Notes: generated by a model from the sequence alone, not told the origin. Shown: positions 18,759-27,673, counted from the stretch's first letter. The stretch is 64,000 nucleotides of DNA from Paenibacillus sp. LHD-117 (GCF_030929555.1 NZ_JAVFVT010000023.1:1-64000); one strand, 5' to 3'. Translations and numbers: made by a program.

Positions 18759-19372
18759 GTGCGCATACGCATGTAGAAGGGCAATTGCCTCATGAGCCGG
18801 AAAAGGCGACCCTCGAGGGACGCAATAAAGTACTTGGCTTCTGGTTATTCCTTGGCGGCGAGACGGTTCTGTTCGGTACGTTGTTCGCGGCGTTCCTGGC
18901 GCTTCGCGACCAAGTATTGGACGGACCGAAGCCGGATCATCTCTTCAATCTGACGCTTGTTGCAGTCGCAACAGCGATCCTGCTTACTTCAAGCTTGACG
19001 AGCGTACTCGCGATTCAAGCGATGCACCAACAGAAAGTCAAAAGCCTGATCGGCTGGCTGATCGTAACGGTCGTTCTGGGCGCAGGCTTCCTGGGTCTCG
19101 AGATTTACGAGTTCTACCACTACGTGCATGAAGGCCATGGATTCACGACAAGCGCGTTCAGCTCTTCGTTCTACACGCTGGTCGGATTCCACGGCGCGCA
19201 CGTTTTGTTCGGAATTCTGTGGATCACGCTCATTATTATTCAGCTGGCTCGCAAAGGCCTGACGGTCGTTACGGCGCCGAAGACGTATGTTGCCGGCATG
19301 TACTGGCACTTTATCGACGTTGTCTGGGTATTCATCTTCACGGTCGTTTACCTGATGGGAAAGGTGGTTTAA
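18755..19372 (+). CDS. ctaE: Cytochrome c oxidase subunit III
   Basis: A 205-residue protein with five membrane helices and the subunit III signature FHGAHVLFGILW and WHFIDVVWVFIF. It overlaps the ctaD stop by 4 bp (ATGA), indicating translational coupling. Subunit III stabilises proton uptake by subunit I in A-type oxidases. The length matches Bacillus CtaE. Confidence 0.96.
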   Translation: MSAHTHVEGQLPHEPEKATLEGRNKVLGFWLFLGGETVLFGTLFAAFLALRDQVLDGPKPDHLFNLTLVAVATAILLTSSLTSVLAIQAMHQQKVKSLIGWLIVTVVLGAGFLGLEIYEFYHYVHEGHGFTTSAFSSSFYTLVGFHGAHVLFGILWITLIIIQLARKGLTVVTAPKTYVAGMYWHFIDVVWVFIFTVVYLMGKVV

Positions 19373-19376
19373 CGGT

Positions 19377-19694
19377 ATGGCAAGCAATCATCACGCCACG
19401 GAGCAAAACACCAAACATCACAAGGTTGAAGGTCCCAAAAAACATATCGTCGCTTTTATCTTTTCGATTCTGCTCACCTTCATCGCTTTTGCTACAGTTA
19501 TCAGCGGTGAGATCAACAAAGATTTTATCTACATTATTTTGATCGGTACGGCCATCTTGCAGGTGTTCGTACAGATGGCGTTCTGGATGCACATGAAGGA
19601 TCGCGGCCATACGTATGCGTTAATCGGCATTTTGTCCGGCGTCTTCGTCGTCTTCACTTGCGTCGTCATGGCGGAATATTGGGTTTGGTGGTAA
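19377..19694 (+). CDS. ctaF: Cytochrome c oxidase subunit IV
   Basis: A 105-residue protein with three membrane helices and a hydrophilic His/Lys-rich N-terminus. The pattern QVFVQMAFWMHMK is typical of CtaF/CyoD-like subunit IV. It follows ctaE by 4 bp and is the last gene before a strong terminator. Confidence 0.93.
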   Translation: MASNHHATEQNTKHHKVEGPKKHIVAFIFSILLTFIAFATVISGEINKDFIYIILIGTAILQVFVQMAFWMHMKDRGHTYALIGILSGVFVVFTCVVMAEYWVWW

Positions 19695-19722
19695 TTTAAC
19701 CATTACGCGATAGAACTGAACA

Positions 19723-19757
19723 GAGGAGGGTCCCAGCGTAGGTGCGGGTCCCTCTTC
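19723..19757 (+). terminator. Terminator after ctaF
   Basis: GAGGAGGGTCCC / GGGTCCCTCTTC forms a 12-bp stem with one T-T mismatch and one G-T pair, followed by TTTCC. It separates ctaCDEF from ctaG. Confidence 0.7.
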
Positions 19758-19817
19758 TTTCCGTAATGCTAACAATCGGGTCACCAGCAAGCGTTTTATG
19801 AGAAAGGAGCCTTTCAG

Positions 19818-20717
19818 ATGTTTGGCTTAAACGAATATTTCACCTTTGAGGAACTATGGTCGCCTATGTTTTTGTTCGGGATGATTGCAGTGGTCATTCT
19901 GTATTTCTATTTGATAGGTCCATGGAGAGAGAAACATCATCCGCAAGAAGCGGCGGCGACGCCCCTGCAGAAGCTGTTGTTTGTTCTTGCCGCGCTGTTA
20001 TTCTATCTGACGCAAGGCGGCCCGCTAAGTTTAATGGGACACTTGATGTTCACCTATCATATGGTCGACATGTCCATCTCCTACTTGATCGTTCCGCCAA
20101 TGGTTCTAGTAGCCATGCCGGCCTTCCTATGGCGGAGAATGTTCGCGGCCCGCATCTGGAAGAAGCTTTCGTTCCTCATGCATCCGATCTCCACTCTTGT
20201 TCTGTTTAATATGTTGTTTTCGATCTATCATGTACCACTCGTCCATGATTACGTGATGACACACTTTACCGTCCACCGGCTTTATTATGTCGTCTTGCTC
20301 ATTACCGCATTCATGATGTGGTGGCAGATCGCGTGTCCAGTACCGGAATGGTCGCGACTGACGGATATGAAGCGAATGGCATACGTATTCGCGAACGGCG
20401 TGCTTCTGACGCCAGCCTGCGCCCTGATCATCTTCTCGCCCGGCGATTTGTACGCGACTTACAACGATCCGCAAGTCTGGGTTCAGGCGATGGGGTATTG
20501 CGTTTCCGGAGATACAAGTTATTTGCTGACGCAATATGGCGGGCCTGAATTTTTTAACCACATCGGCATCGACGACGACCAGCAGCTTGGCGGTATCATC
20601 ATGAAGCTGATCCAGGAAATCATGTACGGCATTATCCTGGCTTATATCTTCAAGCAGTGGTTCAAACGCGAGCATACGGAGGACGAATTGCCGAATCCGA
20701 ATCCGGGCGCCGTCTAA
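19818..20717 (+). CDS. ctaG: Cytochrome c oxidase assembly factor CtaG
   Basis: A 299-residue membrane protein of about seven helices, matching caa3_CtaG. Visible family motifs are YHMVDMSISYLIVPPMVL, PALW-like MPAFLWRRM and GDLYATYNDPQVWVQ near the metal-binding region. In Bacillus it is needed for expression of active caa3 oxidase. It lies directly downstream of ctaCDEF but is separated by a terminator. Ribosome binding site AGAAAGGAGCC. Confidence 0.93.
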   Translation: MFGLNEYFTFEELWSPMFLFGMIAVVILYFYLIGPWREKHHPQEAAATPLQKLLFVLAALLFYLTQGGPLSLMGHLMFTYHMVDMSISYLIVPPMVLVAMPAFLWRRMFAARIWKKLSFLMHPISTLVLFNMLFSIYHVPLVHDYVMTHFTVHRLYYVVLLITAFMMWWQIACPVPEWSRLTDMKRMAYVFANGVLLTPACALIIFSPGDLYATYNDPQVWVQAMGYCVSGDTSYLLTQYGGPEFFNHIGIDDDQQLGGIIMKLIQEIMYGIILAYIFKQWFKREHTEDELPNPNPGAV

Positions 20718-20788
20718 TTTGGCAAGATAAGGGGACGCGGACGCAACTCCTCGAAGTACTCCGACAGGAGTTATTCTCATTATGACGC

Positions 20789-21265
20789 ATGGAGTGGATG
20801 ACAGTGGATTTGAACACGTTATTGCCGACCATCAGCACGTTTTTTATCGTCCTCAGCGCGACGCTCGTCGCGTTCGGTTGGCGGCTGGCGGTCAAGCGCA
20901 AGCTGGATCAGCATCAGAAAGTGATGTTATATGCCGCCGTTGCCGCGGTACTATTCTTTATTATTTATGCATCGCGGACATTTATCATCGGCAGCACGCC
21001 TTATAACGGGCCCGACGGACTTAAACCTTTTTACCTTGTATTCCTGCTTTTCCATATCGTGCTGGCAACGGTCGCGGCCGTGTTCGGCATCTCCACGATT
21101 GTGTTAGGCTACAAGAAAAAATTCGCCAAACACCGGAAATTCGGCCGTTTCACGTCGATCATTTGGTTCATTACCGCGATTACCGGCGTAGCTGTGTATT
21201 CGATTCTTTATTTGTTATACCCGGCGGCCGACGCCAAACCGTTGTTTGAAGCGATCTTCGGATAA
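20789..21265 (+). CDS. DUF420 membrane protein, YozB-like
   Basis: A 158-residue protein with four membrane helices. DUF420 proteins accompany haem-copper oxidase assembly genes, and relatives are thought to act in oxidase assembly or haem handling. The His residues near helix ends (FHIVL, KHRKFGRFTS) are the kind of residue that could bind metal. The start is uncertain: ATG at 20789 and ATG at 20798 are both in frame, and neither has an ideally spaced ribosome binding site. Confidence 0.85.
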   Translation: MEWMTVDLNTLLPTISTFFIVLSATLVAFGWRLAVKRKLDQHQKVMLYAAVAAVLFFIIYASRTFIIGSTPYNGPDGLKPFYLVFLLFHIVLATVAAVFGISTIVLGYKKKFAKHRKFGRFTSIIWFITAITGVAVYSILYLLYPAADAKPLFEAIFG

Positions 21266-21280
21266 GGACGAGAGGATCCC

Positions 21281-22330
21281 ATGAAACCTAACATCGTTGA
21301 AATTAACATTGTAAGAGCCTTTGCGATTTTGGCCGTGCTCCTCATTCATGTCACGGCCGGACCGCGTACGGAAGTTCCTTGGGGCAGCTTGTCCGCGCCG
21401 TTCTACTTCACCGCGAATCAACTGAGCATGTTCGCCGTTCCGCTGTTCCTGATGCTGAGCGGCCTTGTGTTGTTCTATCGGTATCATGACGATTGGAGCA
21501 TGGGACATGCATGGACGTTCTACAAGAAGCGGCTGAAATTTATCGTGATTCCGTACCTCGTATGGTCCGTGATCTATTATTTCTTCTACCAAGCTGCATA
21601 CCGGCAGCCGTTCGGCTTCGATCCCGTCCAGTTCGCGAAGCTGCTCATATGGGGGGACGCGAGCTACCATCTGTATTTTATGGCGATTATTATTCAGCTG
21701 TATCTCGTATTCCCGCTCTTGATGGGACTCATGCGGCTGCTGAGAATGAAGGCGCTTCATATCCTGCTGCTGGGATTGATCATCGAAGGCGCGTTTATGT
21801 ATATCCATTACAATGTCTATTCGTTCGAACACAAAGCGACGCTGATTGCGAACTACTTTGCCGTATTTTGCGCTGGCGCGGCAATCGGAATGCGGTATGA
21901 ATCGTTCGCGAACCGCTATAGAAACGTCTGGTGGACGGGCCCGCTGGCGGTCATCATCGTCTTTATGTACATGCTGTTTCTGCTCTCGTCCCAAGCCGGC
22001 GCGCAGTATCCGATGACGGCGTACATCGTTGCCTATAACGTTTATGCGATTCTGGTGGGCATTAGCTTGATTTGGGCTGGCAAAATCATCGTCGAGCAGA
22101 AGGCTCGGATATTGCCTTGGCTGCTCGCCTTCGGTTCCGCTTCCTTCGGCATTTACTTCATCCATCCGGCGATTCAAACGACGGTGGGGAAGCTGATCGG
22201 CCAAGAGCTTGGCAGTCCTTATTACCATGTCTATCAAATCGGTCTCTTCGCCACGATGCTCGCGGTTTCGTTCGCGGTTGTCCATTATACGAAAAAGATC
22301 AAGTTATCATGGCTCCTCTGGGGCAAATAA
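21281..22330 (+). CDS. Acyltransferase 3 family membrane protein
   Basis: A 349-residue protein with about 10 membrane helices and the acyltransferase-3 N-terminus VEINIVRAFAILAVLLIHVT, whose His in the first helix is the presumed catalytic residue. A basic loop (FYKKRLKFIVIPYLVWS) follows helix 2. The family transfers acyl groups, often acetyl or succinyl, to exported sugars and cell-wall polymers. It lies 15 bp after the DUF420 gene, with its own ribosome binding site (AGGACGAGAGGATCCC), and may be cotranscribed. The acceptor is unknown. Confidence 0.88.
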   Translation: MKPNIVEINIVRAFAILAVLLIHVTAGPRTEVPWGSLSAPFYFTANQLSMFAVPLFLMLSGLVLFYRYHDDWSMGHAWTFYKKRLKFIVIPYLVWSVIYYFFYQAAYRQPFGFDPVQFAKLLIWGDASYHLYFMAIIIQLYLVFPLLMGLMRLLRMKALHILLLGLIIEGAFMYIHYNVYSFEHKATLIANYFAVFCAGAAIGMRYESFANRYRNVWWTGPLAVIIVFMYMLFLLSSQAGAQYPMTAYIVAYNVYAILVGISLIWAGKIIVEQKARILPWLLAFGSASFGIYFIHPAIQTTVGKLIGQELGSPYYHVYQIGLFATMLAVSFAVVHYTKKIKLSWLLWGK

Positions 22331-22360
22331 TCAAGCTGTCTGGGCATGTTGCCCGCAAGA

Positions 22361-22386
22361 AAACACATCCGCTTCCGGATGTGTTT
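22361..22386 (+). terminator. Rho-independent terminator after the acyltransferase gene
   Basis: A perfect stem AAACACATCCG / CGGATGTGTTT with a 4-nt loop and eight or more T after it. Confidence 0.92.
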
Positions 22387-22558
22387 TTTTTCCACATCAG
22401 AAAGTTTAATTTCTTTAGAGCGATAAAGCGTAAAGGAGATTTTCTGATTGGCGATAAAAACTTCCCTGTGCTTACGAAGCTGCTTTGCTTTGTAAAGCTG
22501 CAGGTCGCACATCCTCGAATTACTCCGATAAAAGTTTTTCTCATTTTTCTCCCAAGTG

Positions 22559-22612
22559 TTGACATTAGGTGTGTTCGTGAATATACTGTGTATATAGATA
22601 TATACAGTATAT
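22559..22612 (+). promoter_or_regulatory. Promoter overlapped by a 32-bp palindrome (GntR/YtrA-type operator)
   Basis: A consensus -35 TTGACA (22559-22564), 17 bp, and -10 TATACT (22582-22587). The -10 lies inside a palindrome at 22581-22612 whose arms ATATACTGTGTATAT and its partner pair at 14 of 15 positions around a central AG. The arms carry ACTGT/ACAGT. Binding there would block RNA polymerase. The downstream gene at 23484 encodes a GntR/YtrA regulator, the natural candidate ligand. Confidence 0.8.
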
Positions 22613-22684
22613 AGACACAGCTCAGACCTTATGAATCCGGCAAGTTTCAAGGATGAAAGAGATGAGCTTGGGAGGTACAACGCA

Positions 22685-23407
22685 ATGGGGAAATGGAAAG
22701 GCGCTTGGTTTCTGGTTAAGAGCGAGTTGTTGAGAGCAAGATGGAAGAGCATCATCCCTATCGTCTTTGCCGGGTATATGCTGCTGTTCATGGTTCCGCT
22801 ATTCGAAAATGCGTTAAACGGAAATGATTCGTCCTTTGCTTATTGGGCCATCGATTTGTACGCGCTGCTGCTGTTCCCTTGCCTCGGTCTGATGGTAACG
22901 CAGCCGTACTTCTACTGGAGAACCGATACCTATACGAAGAAGCTTGAAGTATGGAGGACGCTTCCCATCCCATTCAAGCAGATCGTATTAGGCAAATTTC
23001 TTCTGTACCTTACGATATCGATTCCTGCCATGATCTTGTTTTTTACCGGTTTTTACTTTGCTGTTCATGCGATGAACCCGCAATTCGAGCTTGGAGCGTT
23101 CCTGCAATTCGCTTTGTTCTGGATCGTCTATACGACGATTGCCGGATTCGGTTACTTGTACGTGGAGCTCGGCTACAAAGGCAAAATTTATTTCTGGTAT
23201 TGCCTCATCCTATCGTTCGCTGCGCTTGGGGGCCTCATCGCGGTGTTCGCGTGGACTAAGGAAAGCATCCTGTTGAATAGCTACCTGACGGTCTTGAACG
23301 GCGGCTGGTGGCTTCCGCTAGCCGCGATCGCGGTCGCGGCGGCCGGCATTCCGCTGGGCCTCGGCAGCATCGAGAAGAAATTGAGAAAACGCAATTTAGC
23401 CAAGTAA
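22685..23407 (+). CDS. ABC-2-like membrane protein of a GntR-controlled transporter
   Basis: A 240-residue protein with six predicted membrane helices. It shares the layout of ABC-2 type permeases but has no family motif I can name with certainty. The ATG at 22685 follows GGGAGGTACAACGCA; the in-frame ATG at 22631 has no ribosome binding site. It is the first gene behind the palindromic promoter, followed by the GntR regulator and an ABC ATPase, so it probably forms the membrane part of that transporter. Substrate unknown. Confidence 0.75.
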   Translation: MGKWKGAWFLVKSELLRARWKSIIPIVFAGYMLLFMVPLFENALNGNDSSFAYWAIDLYALLLFPCLGLMVTQPYFYWRTDTYTKKLEVWRTLPIPFKQIVLGKFLLYLTISIPAMILFFTGFYFAVHAMNPQFELGAFLQFALFWIVYTTIAGFGYLYVELGYKGKIYFWYCLILSFAALGGLIAVFAWTKESILLNSYLTVLNGGWWLPLAAIAVAAAGIPLGLGSIEKKLRKRNLAK

Positions 23408-23461
23408 GAGTAAAAGTAAAAGTAAAAGTAAAGTTCAAAAAGTCCAGTGGACTTTTTGAAC
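23405..23461 (+). repeat. AGTAAA tandem tract and minimal 29-bp hairpin repeat
   Basis: About four imperfect copies of AGTAAA (23405-23432) are followed by a perfect 13-bp stem GTTCAAAAAGTCC / GGACTTTTTGAAC with the 3-nt loop AGT (23433-23461). The stem ends match the outer ends of the large repeats in the exopolysaccharide locus, so it looks like an internally deleted copy. It may also act as an attenuator between the permease and GntR genes. Confidence 0.8.
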
Positions 23462-23483
23462 ATCCATTCGGGAAGGAAGGCAG

Positions 23484-23897
23484 GTGATTCAAGTGAGGCT
23501 TCCCATCCAAATCAACGAACAAAGCGCAGAACCGCTCTACCATCAGATCAAAGTCCAGCTCCGGGCGCTTATCGTAAGCGGCCAGCTTGAAGAAGGCACC
23601 TTGCTGCCTTCCATCCGCGAGCTCGCGCAGACCGTCAAGTGCAGCGTCATTACCGTCAAACGGGTATACAGCGATTTGGAAGCGGAAGGCTTGCTCCGCA
23701 CGAGACAAGGCACCGGCACTTATGTAGCGAAGGTCGGCGAACAGGAACGCGATCGCCATCGCTTATCGGTTGTCATCGAAGCGCTGGAACAGGCGGTTGT
23801 TGCAGGCAAGCGGGTACAATGCACGGAAGCGGAGCTCGAGGAGCTATTCCGGGAATCGCTTCGCAAACATTACGGGCCGGGAGGGGAAGAAACATGA
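23484..23897 (+). CDS. GntR-family regulator, YtrA subfamily
   Basis: A 137-residue GntR regulator: an N-terminal winged helix (PLYHQIKVQLRALIVSGQLEEG, LPSIRELAQ, SVITVKRVYSDLEAEGLL, QGTGTYV; residues about 15-80) and only a short helical C-terminus, as in YtrA types that control ABC transporters. GTG start at 23484 behind GGAAGGAAGG, with another GTG at 23493. It overlaps the ATPase start by 4 bp. It likely binds the palindrome at 22581-22612, in front of its own operon. Confidence 0.9.
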   Translation: MIQVRLPIQINEQSAEPLYHQIKVQLRALIVSGQLEEGTLLPSIRELAQTVKCSVITVKRVYSDLEAEGLLRTRQGTGTYVAKVGEQERDRHRLSVVIEALEQAVVAGKRVQCTEAELEELFRESLRKHYGPGGEET

Positions 23898-24838
23898 ACG
23901 ATTGGAAATCGGAGACGGTGATCCGGTTCGAGAACGTCGCGGTGAAGCGATCGGATTTCAAGCTCGGACCGGCGACGCTCGACATTCCGAGCGGTTACAT
24001 TACCGCCATCGTCGGGCCGAACGGCAGCGGCAAGAGCACGCTGTTCCGAATGGCGCTCGACCTCGCGAAGCCGGATCAAGGCAAGGTGACGGTGCTCGGC
24101 CATGATGTGGGCAGCGGCGACGATGACGCGATCAAGCAGCGAATCGGTTATTTGCCCGAAGAGCCCTACGCACACGAAGAGAAGATGAAAGGCAGCGACA
24201 AAGCGAAGATTAACGGCTTCTGGTACAAGGACTGGGATCTATTCCGCTATCAAGAGCTGCTGCGAATCCTGCAGGTGAACGATAACCAGCCGCTTGGCAA
24301 AATGTCAAAGGGAATGCGGAGGAAAACGGAGCTGGCTTTGGCGATGGCGCATAATCCGGAGCTGCTGCTGCTCGACGAACCTTCCTCCGGCCTGGATCCG
24401 CTAGCCTGGAAGGCGATGATCGATCTTCTTCACCGCCACATGGATCAAGGAGACCGGACCATTCTGATGACGAGCCATATCGTTGACGAAGTGAAACGGC
24501 TGGCAGATTTTATCGTATTTATGGCGCAGGGCAGGGTGCTGGGTTTCTACGAAAAAGATGAGTTGTTCAGCAGCTGGTTTACCTATTACATCAGCGGAGA
24601 AGGGCTGGAGGCTGGCGATCTGGCCGATCTGCCCGGGCAATGCGGAATCGAATTCGCAGGCCAGCATACATTCCGAGTGACGACGGGCAAAGCGTTTGAA
24701 GCCGAAAGCTGGTGCGCAGACGCCGGACTTCGTATCGTCAGCAAGTCGGCGATGGAGCTGGATGAAATCATGGCCGCCTTATTGCACGGCATCGGATTGG
24801 AAACAAGAGTAAACGAAGCGAGGGGAACGAGAAGATGA
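23894..24838 (+). CDS. ABC transporter ATP-binding protein (YtrB-like)
   Basis: A 314-residue ABC ATPase with Walker A (GPNGSGKST), a signature-like MSKGMRRKTELA in place of the canonical LSGGQ, Walker B (LLLLDEPSSGLD) and H-loop (MTSHIVDE). The unusual signature with SKG is common in ATPases paired with GntR regulators. The start at 23894 overlaps the GntR stop. A C-terminal extension of about 80 residues is probably regulatory. It likely energises the membrane protein at 22685. Confidence 0.88.
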   Translation: MNDWKSETVIRFENVAVKRSDFKLGPATLDIPSGYITAIVGPNGSGKSTLFRMALDLAKPDQGKVTVLGHDVGSGDDDAIKQRIGYLPEEPYAHEEKMKGSDKAKINGFWYKDWDLFRYQELLRILQVNDNQPLGKMSKGMRRKTELALAMAHNPELLLLDEPSSGLDPLAWKAMIDLLHRHMDQGDRTILMTSHIVDEVKRLADFIVFMAQGRVLGFYEKDELFSSWFTYYISGEGLEAGDLADLPGQCGIEFAGQHTFRVTTGKAFEAESWCADAGLRIVSKSAMELDEIMAALLHGIGLETRVNEARGTRR

Positions 24839-25737
24839 AACCATTGGTAGTCGACGGAGTAACCAAACAATACGCGGACAAAACCGCGGTGAACAACAAT
24901 TCCTTCGAAGTGGGCGAAGGCGAAATTTACGGCTTGCTCGGCGCGAACGGCGCAGGCAAAACAACGACCATGAGAATGGTGCTGGGCCTCATCTATCCGG
25001 ACGAAGGAAAAATTCTTTACAACGGCAAACCTTATAGCAATGAACAGCTCAGTTTGCTCGGTTATTTGCCGGAGGAGAGAGGGCTGTACCCGAAAGTGAA
25101 GGTCAGCGACCAGATTATCTATCTCTCGCAGCTCAGAGGGATGTCAAGAGCGGATGCCGACCGCAACCTGAAGTTCTGGCTAGAGAAGTTCGAGGTGCCG
25201 GAGTATTACAACAAGAAGGTCGAAGAGCTGTCGAAAGGCAATCAGCAAAAAATCCAGTTCATTGCAGCCGTCAACCACAAACCGCGCATCGTCGTCATGG
25301 ATGAAGCGTTCAGCGGGCTGGATCCCGTCAACGTCGAGCTGCTCAAGTCGACGGTCAAGGAGCTTCGCGACACCGGAACGAGCATCCTGTTCTCGACGCA
25401 CCGGATGGAGCATGTCGAGGAGCTGTGCCGCAACATCACGATTATGCACAAATCCAATACGGTGCTGAAAGGCAGCCTGAAGGAGATCAAGAAGAAGTTC
25501 CCGAGAGAGCGCGTCATCCTGGGCACGGATAAGGAGGTCGGAGGGCTCGACCGTCTATCCGGCGTAACCGGAGTAACCCGTACGGAGCAGGGCTACGATA
25601 TCGCGATCGCCTTCGAATCCGCAGGAACGGACATTTTGAAGCTTGCGATGGAGCAGGCGAACGTGAACCATTTTGAAATTAAGGAACCGACGCTTAACGA
25701 AATCTTTATCCGAACGGTGGGTGATCGTCATGAATAG
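24835..25737 (+). CDS. ABC exporter ATP-binding protein, NatA/YhaQ-like
   Basis: A 300-residue ABC ATPase: Walker A (GANGAGKTT), signature LSKGNQQKIQ, Walker B (IVVMDEAFSGLDP), H-loop (STHRMEH), and a C-terminal DUF4162 extension (about residues 215-300) typical of the YhaQ/NatA group. It overlaps the previous gene by 4 bp and the next by 8 bp, so it belongs to the same operon. With the following permease it forms an ABC-2 exporter, in relatives linked to sodium or drug extrusion; the substrate here is not known. Confidence 0.9.
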   Translation: MKPLVVDGVTKQYADKTAVNNNSFEVGEGEIYGLLGANGAGKTTTMRMVLGLIYPDEGKILYNGKPYSNEQLSLLGYLPEERGLYPKVKVSDQIIYLSQLRGMSRADADRNLKFWLEKFEVPEYYNKKVEELSKGNQQKIQFIAAVNHKPRIVVMDEAFSGLDPVNVELLKSTVKELRDTGTSILFSTHRMEHVEELCRNITIMHKSNTVLKGSLKEIKKKFPRERVILGTDKEVGGLDRLSGVTGVTRTEQGYDIAIAFESAGTDILKLAMEQANVNHFEIKEPTLNEIFIRTVGDRHE

Positions 25738-27040
25738 TTTCTGGACGGTAGTAGGGTTTACGATCCGGAATAAGGTCAAAGGTAAAGCATTCGTCATCAC
25801 GACGTTAATTATTGCGTTAATCATCAGCATCGGCATTAATCTCCCGTACATCATCGAGCAGTTCGATAAAGGCGACAAAGCGACGAACGTCGGTTATATC
25901 CAAATGACAGGCGAAGACAATCAGAACACCGGCGACAGCTTAAAGGCTTTCTACGAAGGACAGGAAAATCCGAGCATCGTCATGGTGCCTTTCGAGGACC
26001 AAGGCGACGCCGCCGCCAACGAGAAATCGCTCAAACAGGCGATCGACGACGGTAAAATCAAAGGGTATCTCGCATTCGGCAACGAGCTGACGGACAGCGG
26101 TTTCCCAGTCATGACCTACAACTCCGAGAAGCTGATGGAATTCGGCATGACGGAATCGATGCAAACCGCGCTGATCCAAATTCGCCAGGCCAACATCCTC
26201 AAGGATGCGGGTTTGACGAACGAACAAATGACGCAGCTGTCGGCGCCGATCAAGATCGACACTGTTCAAATCTATACGGGCGACGGCTCCGGCAACGAGG
26301 GCAGCGGCAGAACGCCGCAGGAGCAAGGCGTCAATATGGGCGTCGTCTACGTCATGATCATCTTCCTGTTCATGGCTATCATGACCTCCGGCAACATGAT
26401 CGCTTCTGAGATTACGGCGGAGAAGAGCTCCCGCGTCATGGAGATTCTCATTACGAGCGTATCGCCGCTGAAGCAAATGTTCGGCAAAATCTTTGGCATG
26501 TTCGTCGTCGTTATCGTGCAGGTCGCCTTCTACGTCGCGGTGATCCTGGGGAACGCCTCTATGCCGCATAACAAAGGCGCGCTGGGCAATCTCGACATCG
26601 ATCTGTCGCTCGTCGATCCGATTCTGATCATCTATGCGTTGCTGTTCTTCTTGACAGGATTCTTCCTCTTCGCGACCCTGTACGCGGCGGTAGGCTCCAT
26701 CGTCAGCCGGACGGAGGATCTCGGCCAAGCGGTAATGCCGATGACGTTCATCTCGCTGGCCGGCTTCTACATCGCGATCTTCAGCATCAGCACGCCGGAC
26801 AGCATGCTGGTCAAGGTAACATCTTATATACCGCTATTCTCGCCGTTCACTATGCTGCTCCGTCTGGGACTGACGGAAGTACCGTTGTGGCAGACGCTCG
26901 TATCCTTCGGCATCCTGCTCGTCTCGATCTACGTGGCGGTCTACATCTCCGCCAAGATCTACCGCACGGGCGTGCTTATGTACGGCAAACGCCCTAGCTG
27001 GAAAGAGATTCGCAAGGCGATGAAGGCTTATAAGATTTAA
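25730..27040 (+). CDS. ABC-2 exporter permease, NatB/YhaP-like
   Basis: A 436-residue permease: one N-terminal helix (about 18-40), an external domain of about 170 residues, then five or six helices in the C-terminal half with the ABC-2 pattern MIASEITAEKSSRVMEILITSVSP. The ATG at 25730 is preferred over the frame start at 25673, as it gives the family N-terminus (MNSFWTVVGFTIRNKVKGKAF) and follows GGTGGGTGATCG. Last gene of the GntR-controlled operon. Its natural terminator seems to be at 36703-36743, now separated from it by the island. Confidence 0.9.
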   Translation: MNSFWTVVGFTIRNKVKGKAFVITTLIIALIISIGINLPYIIEQFDKGDKATNVGYIQMTGEDNQNTGDSLKAFYEGQENPSIVMVPFEDQGDAAANEKSLKQAIDDGKIKGYLAFGNELTDSGFPVMTYNSEKLMEFGMTESMQTALIQIRQANILKDAGLTNEQMTQLSAPIKIDTVQIYTGDGSGNEGSGRTPQEQGVNMGVVYVMIIFLFMAIMTSGNMIASEITAEKSSRVMEILITSVSPLKQMFGKIFGMFVVVIVQVAFYVAVILGNASMPHNKGALGNLDIDLSLVDPILIIYALLFFLTGFFLFATLYAAVGSIVSRTEDLGQAVMPMTFISLAGFYIAIFSISTPDSMLVKVTSYIPLFSPFTMLLRLGLTEVPLWQTLVSFGILLVSIYVAVYISAKIYRTGVLMYGKRPSWKEIRKAMKAYKI

Positions 27041-27284
27041 TCGTCGCTATGTGGTGTGGGTAATACGTAATGTTGTCACACATTTTACGTACGATTGCCA
27101 CAAAGAACTACTTTGAATGTCACACATGAACGCCTTAGGAACACTGAAAAGTGTAGATAAAACAAGGTTTCTTCATTAAATGTGATTCAAAATCCCCTCG
27201 AAACGGAAAGTGCTAATTTATAGAGACGAAACTTTTAATCGTTGAATGTGAAATGGCACTTTCCGAATCGAATTGAGGTGAATA

Positions 27285-27527
27285 ATGAATCAGATCGGGG
27301 AAAACATTCGTAGGCTGAGAAAATATTTGGGGCTAACACAAATTGAGTTTTCAAGGCAAATTGGGGTATCTCAAGGTACCTTGAGTGATATTGAACAAGG
27401 TAATTGCACCCCTTCCGTTGAAACGGTACTGTCGATACATGAAAGGTATGGAGTAACTTTAAATTGGATTCTAAAGGGCTCTGATAAAGAGTGGGCGGTT
27501 GATTCCAAAGTTTCAAACACAGGTTAA
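27285..27527 (+). CDS. XRE-family regulator cut short by an in-frame stop
   Basis: An 80-residue Cro/CI-type helix-turn-helix protein (NIRRLRKYLGLTQIEF, then GVSQGTLSDIEQGN, residues about 5-40). After the TAA at 27525-27527 the same frame stays open for 29 further codons to 27617 and encodes ELLAVIKLLTEEAAIEVLDF, the usual C-terminal helix of such regulators. The TAA is therefore probably a nonsense mutation and the original gene ran to 27617 with 111 codons. The DNA-binding domain is intact. First gene of the island. Confidence 0.8.
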   Translation: MNQIGENIRRLRKYLGLTQIEFSRQIGVSQGTLSDIEQGNCTPSVETVLSIHERYGVTLNWILKGSDKEWAVDSKVSNTG

Positions 27528-27648
27528 CAAAATGAACTGCTAGCGGTAATAAAACTTCTTACGGAAGAAGCAGCGATTGAAGTTCTTGATTTTGCAAACT
27601 ATAAATTAAAGAAGTGATCTATGACTTTTATTCATTTCAACCCCTAAG

Positions 27649-27673
27649 GAGCAATCATAGATTGCTCTTTTTT
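27649..27673 (+). terminator. Terminator after the XRE gene
   Basis: GAGCAATC / GATTGCTC with a 3-nt loop, followed by TTTTTTA. Confidence 0.85.

Noticed and set aside
21215-22285. Minus-strand open frame of 356 codons opposite the acyltransferase
   Set aside because: Shadow of the acyltransferase gene; the composition is artificial and no domain is visible.
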